A stretch of DNA of 18,027 bases, taken from Bacillota bacterium (GTDB lineage Bacteria; Bacillota; Clostridia; Christensenellales; SZUA-584). The notes below the pieces were generated by a model. The model was not told where the DNA came from and made no database searches. It worked only from the letters and a program-made list of their open reading frames with translations. This document shows positions 7,299 through 14,060 of the stretch, piece after piece. The DNA is taken from NCBI GenBank assembly GCA_023399095.1, contig JAEWQS010000089.1:1-18027 (forward strand), in the 5' to 3' direction. Numbering within the stretch: position 1 is the first letter of the stretch; every line of letters begins with the position of its first letter. A program made the position numbers and the translations under genes.

Positions 7299-8978
7299 CT
7301 ATTGCTGTTTTTCCTGATCACGCTGACGAATGATATTGCGCTGTATTTTGTCGCTCGTTGTTTTGGGAAGCGCTGTCACGAACTCAACGATGCGCGGATA
7401 TTTATACGGCGCGGTTGTCTTCTTCACATGGTTTTGCAGCTCCTTGATGAGCTTGTCACTCGGTTCAAACCCTTTAGCAAGCACAATTGTTGCTTTCACA
7501 ACCTGCCCACGCACCGGGTCTGGCGCGGCCGTCACTGCGCATTCCAGCACCGACGGATGCTCCAGCAACACGCTCTCCACCTCAAACGGCCCAATGCGAT
7601 AACCGGAACATTTTATCACGTCATCGTTACGCCCCACAAACCAGTAATACCCGTCCGCATCCCGCCAGGCCATGTCACCCGTGTTATAGATGCCATCGCG
7701 CCACGCTTTTTGCGTGATCTCAGGGTCGTTCCAGTAGCCATGGAATAGGCCGAGCGGATGCTTTTTATCGGTGTCCTTCACGACGATAGAGCCGACTTCG
7801 CCGTCCTCACACGGGTTGCCTTGAGCATCCAGCAGATCAATATGGTACAGCGGCGACGGCTTGCCCATAGAGCCGGGCTTGATATCAAGCCACGGGAAAT
7901 TTGCGAGCAGCACAGATGACTCCGACTGTCCGAACCCCTCACAAACCGTCATGCCTGTGAGTTCTTTGATTTTTCGAAACACCTCGGGATTCAGCGGCTC
8001 TCCCGCAAGACTTGCGTGCTCAATAAAGCTAAGATCATATTGCGAGAGATCTTCCTTTATCAGGTAGCGGTATACGGTAGCCGGCGCGCAGAATGTGGTA
8101 GGGCGTATGCGCATCAGCGCACAGAGCAGATTATGCGGCACAAATTTTTCGGTGTCGTATGCGCCAATCGCCGCACCGCATATCCATTGCCCGAATATCT
8201 TGCCCCACGCAAACTTTGCCCAGCCCGAATCCGATAGTGTCATATGGACGCGATCTTCCTGAACGCACTGCCAATACTTTGCCGTCACAATATGGCCGAG
8301 AGGGAATTCAAAGTCGTGCCAGACCATTTTTGGCATGCCTGTCGTACCCGAGGAAAAATAGATCAGCATGGGGTCGCTGTTGCGCACAGTCTCACCATCC
8401 ACCGGGCGCTCAAACACAGCGCTCGTATTTTGCATCTCGCTTTGAAAATCAACAAAACCCTTGGGAGGGTTGTCCCCCAAGGAAATAAGTGTTTGCAGCG
8501 AAGAGCACTCAGGCCGCGCTGCGGCAATATGACGGATCACTTCGTCTTCATCCACGCTGATGAGCATTTTGACGTTCGCGTTGTTGCAGCGGTAAACGAT
8601 ATCCTTAGGTGTCAACTGATAGCTTGCGGGTATGCATATGGCCCCAAGCTTCATCAGCGCCGTCATGCAAACCCAAACCTCGGGGCGCTGCTTTAATATC
8701 AGCATGACCACGTCGCCCTTCTTGATACCAAATGAAGCAATCACGTTTGCGGCACGGTCACTCAAGCTCTTCATGTCTCCAAACGAAAAACGCTTCATAT
8801 CAGCTTCGTCATTCGTCCACACCAGCGCGGTTTTATCTGGATCGATCCTTGCCCATTCATCTACCACATCATACGCAAAGTTAAAGCGCTCGGGCGCGAT
8901 GCAGGTGTAGTTTTTCTTTAAGTCCTCATAAGTGTCAAAATCGACGCGCGGACAAAAGCGGCTTAATATTTTGTTCAT
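7299..8978 (-). CDS. AMP-forming acyl-CoA synthetase/ligase
   Basis: The protein has 559 residues, full length for the ANL superfamily. These enzymes activate a carboxylic acid with ATP to an acyl-adenylate and transfer it to CoA. Visible motifs are the P-loop YFSSGTTGMPKM (207-218), GFGQSES (348-354), the ribose-binding aspartate in YNTGDMAW (431-438), the hinge region KCSGYRIGPFEVE (456-468), and the C-terminal catalytic lysine K544 in TTSDK, where the more common residue before Lys is Gly. The overall look is nearest to medium-chain or aromatic acyl-CoA synthetases; the acid is not predictable. The gene starts 15 bp after the stop of an XRE-cupin regulator gene, so the two form an operon closed by a strong terminator. 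Confidence 0.92.
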   Translation of the reverse strand: MNKILSRFCPRVDFDTYEDLKKNYTCIAPERFNFAYDVVDEWARIDPDKTALVWTNDEADMKRFSFGDMKSLSDRAANVIASFGIKKGDVVMLILKQRPEVWVCMTALMKLGAICIPASYQLTPKDIVYRCNNANVKMLISVDEDEVIRHIAAARPECSSLQTLISLGDNPPKGFVDFQSEMQNTSAVFERPVDGETVRNSDPMLIYFSSGTTGMPKMVWHDFEFPLGHIVTAKYWQCVQEDRVHMTLSDSGWAKFAWGKIFGQWICGAAIGAYDTEKFVPHNLLCALMRIRPTTFCAPATVYRYLIKEDLSQYDLSFIEHASLAGEPLNPEVFRKIKELTGMTVCEGFGQSESSVLLANFPWLDIKPGSMGKPSPLYHIDLLDAQGNPCEDGEVGSIVVKDTDKKHPLGLFHGYWNDPEITQKAWRDGIYNTGDMAWRDADGYYWFVGRNDDVIKCSGYRIGPFEVESVLLEHPSVLECAVTAAPDPVRGQVVKATIVLAKGFEPSDKLIKELQNHVKKTTAPYKYPRIVEFVTALPKTTSDKIQRNIIRQRDQEKQQ

Positions 8979-8993
8979 ATTATCCCATCCCCG

Positions 8994-9545
8994 TTATTTT
9001 TCATTGATAACCGTGATAAATTTGGCTTTTGCGCCAATAGCGGATTGCGCATGCGGTAGCCGCGGATCAAAATAGATGCAATCACCGGCCCTCAGCTCAT
9101 ATGTGTTTTTGCCAAGTGATATTCGAATTTTGCCTTCCAGCACATAGTTAAATTCCTGACCGCCGTGCATCACCATTGCAGGCGGGTTATCGTCCGGCTC
9201 TATTGTCACAAGCAGCGGCTCCATCTCCCGGCTGATAAAGTTATAGGCGATGCTTGAATAATGGTAGCCCGGATAACGCTCAATATCCACGCCGTGACCC
9301 GCACGCACGATGCAGTGCGTATCCATACGCGGTGCTTCTCCCGTCAGCAACACCGTCATATCGACATTAAGCTCATTGGCGATCTTATAAAGGACGCTGA
9401 TTGGAACATCGAGCTTGCCCGCTTCATAATCAAGATACGTCTCTTCCGATACGTCAATGCTTTTGGCTATCGACGCCGCTTTAATACCCAATATGTCTCT
9501 CAATTCTCTAATACGACTGGAAATTTGACGCAAATTATCATCCAT
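8994..9545 (-). CDS. XRE-type helix-turn-helix regulator with C-terminal cupin domain
   Basis: The protein has 183 residues. An XRE/Cro-like helix-turn-helix occupies about 10-65 (SIAKSIDVSEETYLDYEAGK). A cupin sensor domain follows at about 108-180, with HGGQEFNYVLEGKI (127-140) and GDCIYFDPRLPHA. This architecture senses a small ligand and controls neighbouring metabolic genes. The chosen ATG has AAAGGAGG 8 nt upstream; a longer in-frame reading from 9578 would place that ribosome site inside the gene. It is the first gene of an operon with the acyl-CoA synthetase and probably controls it, perhaps sensing the acid or acyl-CoA. The regulatory link is inferred. Confidence 0.9.
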   Translation of the reverse strand: MDDNLRQISSRIRELRDILGIKAASIAKSIDVSEETYLDYEAGKLDVPISVLYKIANELNVDMTVLLTGEAPRMDTHCIVRAGHGVDIERYPGYHYSSIAYNFISREMEPLLVTIEPDDNPPAMVMHGGQEFNYVLEGKIRISLGKNTYELRAGDCIYFDPRLPHAQSAIGAKAKFITVINEK

Positions 9546-9593
9546 GTTTACGCCTCCTTTGGCGAATAAAAATATCAAGTTAACTTCATGTGA

Positions 9594-9616
9594 ATATGAT
9601 TAATATTATATCATAT
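9594..9616. promoter_or_regulatory. Inverted repeat over the probable -10 of the XRE-cupin operon
   Basis: ATATGAT (9594-9600) and ATCATAT (9610-9616) are perfect 7-bp inverted arms 9 bp apart. Between them, on the minus strand, lies TATAAT (9605-9610), a good -10 about 60 bp before the start; the -35 is poor. It is a candidate autoregulatory operator, in AT-rich sequence where such repeats also arise by chance. Confidence 0.4.
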
Positions 9617-9719
9617 CTTATTATGTTAGGGTAACCAATCACGGGGATAAACACGTGCTTTTAAATGTCAAAGAATAAAGAGAAAGTTTACTAAATTTTT
9701 ATATTTAAAGTCTTGCAAT

Positions 9720-9728
9720 TGGTATAAT
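9720..9728 (+). promoter_or_regulatory. Extended -10 promoter of the cNMP-binding/CxxC protein gene
   Basis: TGGTATAAT combines a TGn extension with a perfect TATAAT. No strong -35 is seen. It would give a leader of roughly 50 nt before the TTG start codon at 9787. Confidence 0.55.
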
Positions 9729-9786
9729 TTAGGATTATATTATTTATTGATACTCTCTTAGCAATATTAGAAAGGGACAGTTCTGC

Positions 9787-11091
9787 TTGATTAATCTCAG
9801 CGTAATAAAGGATCTCTCTCGAGCAAAGAAGTTTAAAGAAGGCAGCATATTTGCACGCCATACCCACAGCCCTGAATTGTATATCATACTCACAGGAAAA
9901 GTGGGCGTGTATCTGAACCATGGAAAACGAACCGAGAAATTGGTCTCTTCCATAGGCTCTGGAGGCTTTTTCAATGAAGCGACATTTTTGAACAAAAGTA
10001 CGCGTCTCGCAACTGTGGCGCTTACAGATGTGATTGCGCTTCCCATCAGCCAAAACACGTTACTTAATTTCATAATAAATGAACCGAAAATGACACTGGA
10101 GATTTTTAAAGAGCTTTGCAGCCAGATGGATGACGTCTGTGCTGATTATGAAAAGCTGTCTGGCCAACCATGGGTTAAACTGCAGATCAAGGAGCAATCG
10201 ACCAATGATACCAAGAGATGCACAGCGAATTCATCAATTGCTTCGGCTCCAGACGACTTAGTAACAAAAATGTCGTTTGAAAATGCCATAAGTGAAAGCG
10301 AGAACCAGACGGCTGCCTCAGCTTTTCCGGCGGGTGACGAGCATATTGCCGCACATTTTTCCTTGTTCCCCGAAGGGCATGGTAGTTATGAATTACCGCT
10401 GGATAAAGATGATAACGTATATCTGATGAACAAAAGCTATACTTGCCCAATATGCCAGAAGAGCTTCAAGACGCTCAAAGTGAAGACCTCAAGGCTCTTT
10501 CTTGAATGCACAGACGGCGACTTGCGCAACCGCTATAAAAACATAGAGCCTCTTTACTACGACGTCGTGACCTGCCCGGGATGTCTTTTCAGCGCACTTA
10601 ACGAGATGTTTGATAATCCGGATAAAACGAGAGCCGCGCTGCCCATTGAGCTTAAAGCGCTCAGGCATAACAGCGATATCAAATTCGGAGCAGATATAGA
10701 CACATATTCCGTATTCGCCGGGTACTATCTCTCTTTGATCTGCGCCCCCAATTTCTTTCTTTCCCATCATTTGATAACTGCACGGCTGCTCATGAAGCTG
10801 AGCTGGCTTTATCACGACTCTGGCGATAAAAATATGGAAACACAGACGATTAATCAGGCACTTGACGCATTTATGTATGTTTATGAGCATATCAAAATTG
10901 AGCCACATATCGAACAACAAATCTGCCTGATTATTGGTGAGCTTTTGCTGAAGCAAAGTGATTTGCATAAGGCCAAGGATTTTTTCTTCAAAGCCAGAAC
11001 AAATCGCGCCGTAGGTCGGGCGCTGCAACAGCATGCAGAAAACCGTATGCTATATATCCGGCAAATGACAAACGAAGAACAGTCGGGCTGA
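9787..11091 (+). CDS. Cyclic-nucleotide-binding-like domain fused to a two-CxxC (DUF2225-type) module
   Basis: The protein has 434 residues. Residues 15-100 look like a Crp/cNMP-binding beta-roll (ILTGKVGVYLNHG, then GSGGFFNEATFLNKSTRLATV). The usual phosphate-binding FGE is FNE here, while the arginine is kept. A polar linker (about 130-205) leads to YTCPICQKSF (C220, C223) and VVTCPGCLFSALNEMF (C263, C266), a likely zinc-binding pair of the kind found in DUF2225 proteins. The C-terminal 150 residues are helical and TPR-like. No DNA-binding helix-turn-helix follows the cNMP domain, so it is not a normal Crp regulator. The start is TTG with AAAGGGA 9 nt upstream. It is monocistronic and its function is unknown. 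Confidence 0.8.
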   Translation: MINLSVIKDLSRAKKFKEGSIFARHTHSPELYIILTGKVGVYLNHGKRTEKLVSSIGSGGFFNEATFLNKSTRLATVALTDVIALPISQNTLLNFIINEPKMTLEIFKELCSQMDDVCADYEKLSGQPWVKLQIKEQSTNDTKRCTANSSIASAPDDLVTKMSFENAISESENQTAASAFPAGDEHIAAHFSLFPEGHGSYELPLDKDDNVYLMNKSYTCPICQKSFKTLKVKTSRLFLECTDGDLRNRYKNIEPLYYDVVTCPGCLFSALNEMFDNPDKTRAALPIELKALRHNSDIKFGADIDTYSVFAGYYLSLICAPNFFLSHHLITARLLMKLSWLYHDSGDKNMETQTINQALDAFMYVYEHIKIEPHIEQQICLIIGELLLKQSDLHKAKDFFFKARTNRAVGRALQQHAENRMLYIRQMTNEEQSG

Positions 11092-11178
11092 TTGAGGGTT
11101 TATTTGATGCTCTGCGATTGTATATTAACAAAAAGCAGCCAGCGCAAACCAACGATCTTGTTTTCCAAGGTGCATGTC

Positions 11179-11197
11179 ATGTAAGCAGCACTTACAT
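11179..11197 (+). terminator. Possible weak terminator or hairpin after the cNMP/CxxC gene
   Basis: ATGTAAG and CTTACAT form a perfect 7-bp stem with a 5-nt loop, followed by a T-rich but interrupted stretch. It lies between the ends of two convergent genes, where a terminator is expected, but the T-run is poor. Confidence 0.35.
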
Positions 11198-11207
11198 CTT
11201 ATCGTTT

Positions 11208-11864
11208 CTATTTCAATATGAATTTTTTAAATGCTTCAACAGTCGAAAAATAATAATCCGAATTATTTCTCATATAATTTTCGATTTCAGGTGTTAGATG
11301 AGACCATCCTGCCGCTGCAAATGTGACATCACATCGCCTTGCCATATCCAATCCCGGTTTTAGATCATCCAATACTATCATATCATTATTGGATAAATGA
11401 AATCTTTTCATTATTTCTAATATTGGATAAGCGCTTGGCTTTCTTAAATGTTCTTCATTCTCCCATCCAAATACCGAATCGGGAGTCAAATCACAGTGTA
11501 AAATATAGTCTCTTATAATCAGTTCTCTTTCCGAATGTGATACAACACATATTATTCCACCGTTTTTTTTATATTCTTTTATGAATTCAGGAAAACCCGG
11601 ATAAAAGTCAGGCTTTTTTTCTTTTGTGCAGCGCTTCCATATCTCGTATTGTCGTTCTTGTTCCTCTTTGGTGAATTTGAAAATATCTTTACACATCTCT
11701 GAAAATCCCGGGTTAAAGCAATATGAAACAAACTGTTCAAGACTTAAGTGTTCAAGCTCTGGTCTTAATGTTTTTAAAGCTTCTACGAAAGAAGGATGGT
11801 GGATGTCCGGTGTACTCTTAACCACCGTATCATCATGGTCCAAAATTAAGCATTTGTATTTCAT
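11208..11864 (-). CDS. HAD-superfamily hydrolase (phosphatase-like)
   Basis: The protein has 218 residues. Motif I is LDHDDT (nucleophile D9, acid/base D11), motif II VVSHSE, motif III lysine in RKPSAYP, and motif IV LDDLKPGLDMA. This is the complete phosphatase set of the haloacid dehalogenase superfamily, with a helical cap like phosphoglycolate-phosphatase relatives. The substrate cannot be predicted. The start was placed at the ATG nine codons inside a longer GTG-started frame (11891), because the GTG has no ribosome site and the fold begins right after the ATG; only a weak GGTGA precedes it. The gene is notably AT-rich against its neighbours, which may indicate transfer. It is separated from the upstream operon by a strong terminator. 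Confidence 0.85.
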   Translation of the reverse strand: MKYKCLILDHDDTVVKSTPDIHHPSFVEALKTLRPELEHLSLEQFVSYCFNPGFSEMCKDIFKFTKEEQERQYEIWKRCTKEKKPDFYPGFPEFIKEYKKNGGIICVVSHSERELIIRDYILHCDLTPDSVFGWENEEHLRKPSAYPILEIMKRFHLSNNDMIVLDDLKPGLDMARRCDVTFAAAGWSHLTPEIENYMRNNSDYYFSTVEAFKKFILK

Positions 11865-11899
11865 TTCAAATTCACCAAAAATATATTTCACATATCAAT

Positions 11900-11941
11900 A
11901 AAAAATCATCATGCTAATTATGATGCAAATTAGCATGATGA
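11900..11941 (-). terminator. Strong rho-independent terminator of the repeat protein-VanW-PRC operon
   Basis: The arms TCATCATGCTAATT (11906-11919) and AATTAGCATGATGA (11928-11941) pair perfectly over 14 bp with an 8-nt loop. On the minus strand the stem is followed by six T residues (11900-11905). It lies 72 bp after the PRC-barrel stop codon. Confidence 0.88.
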
Positions 11942-12013
11942 ATATATTTATTATTTGCTATATGAGTACCTCAAATTAAACCCTTTATCGAGCTGCCTTC
12001 TTAAAAAATTTAT

Positions 12014-12652
12014 CTATTCCAGCTCCAGCATTAATTCGACTGTTACACCGGCTTCCTGCGCTCTTTCGATAACAGAGGCGTTAACCATGGTGCCTTTGGC
12101 AATGACGATATTGCCTTTCTCGTCCTTCACATCGTTTTTAACAACGCGGCCGATCATATAGTCTTTTTGTTCCTTTTCCAAAGCAGCGGCTGCGCTTGGT
12201 GCGGCGCTTGTCTCACCAGACGGATCATATTGCACGAATAGCAGGCTATTGGATAAAGATAATATGCTATACCCCTGAATGACAATGCCCGAGTCGATCT
12301 TAACAGCCTTGATATCTCCGGTCTTCTCGTCGAATTCAAATTCAGTCACTGTTCCCAGCACATCTCCCGAAGCGGCAATACACTGTACATTAAGCAAGGG
12401 AACCCCCACGCTGCCCGTTTCAATGCCTTTGACGTTTCCGATGCTCTGCAGAATCACGAAGTCCTTTCCGATTCCTATAACATCGACGATTTTGAGCTGA
12501 TGAAAGTCATAATCGTTTTTCGAGCCACGAACGACCAAAGCCTCAACTTTTTTCTTATCGGCATCGACAACGATATCTTGGACAGATCCGACTTTCTGAC
12601 CTTCTTTTACGCTCATGAGCGGCAATCCTAATACCTGAGACGAACTTTTCAT
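12014..12652 (-). CDS. PRC-barrel domain protein
   Basis: The protein has 212 residues. Two PRC-barrel-like beta domains are visible at about 3-70 (GQKVGSVQDIVVDADKKKVEAL) and 84-142 (GDVLGTVTEFEFDEKTGDIKAV). An Ala/Ser-rich linker and a third segment (166-205, GRVVKNDVKDEKGNIVIAKG) follow. PRC barrels occur in photosynthetic reaction-centre subunit H and in RimM and act as protein-binding modules. The chosen ATG has AAGGAGG 5 nt upstream; a longer frame from 12688 would bury that site and overlap vanW. The start is 10 bp after the VanW stop, so it is the third gene of one operon. No signal peptide is seen, so it is probably cytoplasmic. The molecular role is unknown. Confidence 0.85.
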   Translation of the reverse strand: MKSSSQVLGLPLMSVKEGQKVGSVQDIVVDADKKKVEALVVRGSKNDYDFHQLKIVDVIGIGKDFVILQSIGNVKGIETGSVGVPLLNVQCIAASGDVLGTVTEFEFDEKTGDIKAVKIDSGIVIQGYSILSLSNSLLFVQYDPSGETSAAPSAAAALEKEQKDYMIGRVVKNDVKDEKGNIVIAKGTMVNASVIERAQEAGVTVELMLELE

Positions 12653-12662
12653 TTTTTCCTCC

Positions 12663-14060
12663 TTATTTATCTTGGATATGTTTTCCAACTAATACGATCT
12701 TGCCAAGCGGTGGGTATCTGTCCCACGAGATCATCACACGGTCTGTTTCGACGCCATTTTTATAATAGATTCGATAGACCTTGACGCTGTAGCCTGTTTT
12801 TCCTTTTCGAATCGTCTCACTGAAACCGTCCGGCAGCTCACTTGTGTACCGATATTCTGTCTTTGGCGGTTGCAGCTCTTCAACGATCTCATTTTGCATT
12901 TTTATGGTGACGCCTGCATCGAGCGGTTTCCCGTAGATTGACACCTTCACCTTTTGGTCTTCAAACCGTGCACTGATGAACATACTGTAATCAGTCTTAT
13001 TTTTGATTTTCAGATCTTTATCGTCCCAATTCAGCGTGGAATCCTGCCCAATGGGCAGATAATTCGAAGGCCATGTATGGCTGACTCTTTCCACAATTTC
13101 CATATCTGCAAGCAGCGCCGCATTATAAAGCGTGCCGGCAAGCTGACAAATCCCGCCGCCGATATCATCCATCGTCAAGCCGTCTACGATAGCCGGAGCG
13201 GCTTTAAAACCCTTCGCCTCCGTCCTTTTTCCCACCAGCTCATTGATGGACAAGACTTGTCCCGGTTTTATCTCTAAGCCGTCCACAGCATCACACATGA
13301 GCTGAATATTGACGTTCCTGTTTTCGTTGTCGTCGGCAATTGTCTCGTATGCGGCCACCTGTTTCATGTTTTCCTGCAGGTCGCTTTGCTTCACTTGGGG
13401 GTATGTGGCTTCGCTGTTTACCTCCAGCGGAGAAAAATCTCCATCCTTCACTTTGCTTTTTATTTGGCTGACAAGCAGCCCTGCATCTATATATGTACCG
13501 TTTTCTTCTTTCGTAAACGTAAATGTTCGTGTGCCGCTATTAAAAATAGCACCGGCTTCCACAGCGTCTTTTTTGTATTGTGCCGTGTAATCCTGGATGG
13601 TTCTATTAATCTTGCTGTCATCAATTTCGACAGAGGATACATGATGTTTATCCTTTTTTGATAACTCAGCCGTCTTATCAAACCGCTGCTCTAACGTATC
13701 GGCATCGTCTCTGTTATATTGATAAATATTGTCCAATGTTTCTTTATAATTGATGGTAATACCCAGATCATCACTATCAAATACCGTTTCTTCACCGCCA
13801 TACACCAAAGCCACCTGCATATCAGTCAGCGCTTCCTGTGCGTTCTCCCGAAGCAGCTGCTCGGCCTCGTCAAAGCTTTTTCCGGACAAATCAATACCGT
13901 CAATATATACGCCGTCAGCAAAAAGCTTATTGTCGGCAGCCTGATACACCGATATAAAGCCGCTTATAACAAAGATAGCCAGCATTGCAACGACCATTAA
14001 CAATAAACTTTGAAGAAAAGCTTTTTCTGTTTTCTTTTTTACGTTTTTTACATTTGTCAT
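12663..14060 (-). CDS. VanW-family envelope protein with G5-like C-terminal domain
   Basis: The protein has 465 residues. A positively charged N-terminus (NVKKKTEK) and one membrane helix (about 15-38) anchor the rest outside the cell. Residues 45-235 resemble the repeated peptidoglycan-binding-like modules that usually precede VanW. The VanW domain (about 235-378) shows IGGGICQLAGTLYNAAL (300-316) and SHTWPSNYLPIGQD. The C-terminus (about 392-459) looks like a G5 domain, which in other proteins binds glycans. VanW was named from vancomycin-resistance clusters, but many Clostridia carry such genes with no link to resistance, and none of the vanHAX genes is present here. The ATG overlaps the stop of the upstream repeat-protein gene (ATGA), indicating coupled translation. 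Confidence 0.9.
   Translation of the reverse strand: MTNVKNVKKKTEKAFLQSLLLMVVAMLAIFVISGFISVYQAADNKLFADGVYIDGIDLSGKSFDEAEQLLRENAQEALTDMQVALVYGGEETVFDSDDLGITINYKETLDNIYQYNRDDADTLEQRFDKTAELSKKDKHHVSSVEIDDSKINRTIQDYTAQYKKDAVEAGAIFNSGTRTFTFTKEENGTYIDAGLLVSQIKSKVKDGDFSPLEVNSEATYPQVKQSDLQENMKQVAAYETIADDNENRNVNIQLMCDAVDGLEIKPGQVLSINELVGKRTEAKGFKAAPAIVDGLTMDDIGGGICQLAGTLYNAALLADMEIVERVSHTWPSNYLPIGQDSTLNWDDKDLKIKNKTDYSMFISARFEDQKVKVSIYGKPLDAGVTIKMQNEIVEELQPPKTEYRYTSELPDGFSETIRKGKTGYSVKVYRIYYKNGVETDRVMISWDRYPPLGKIVLVGKHIQDK

Noticed and set aside
12663..14060. VanW gene as evidence for vancomycin resistance
   Set aside because: VanW alone does not give resistance. No D-Ala-D-Lac ligase, VanH, VanX or VanRS genes are in the window, and VanW-G5 proteins are widespread in non-resistant Clostridia. 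The M15 peptidase at 6311-7192 is distant and separately transcribed.
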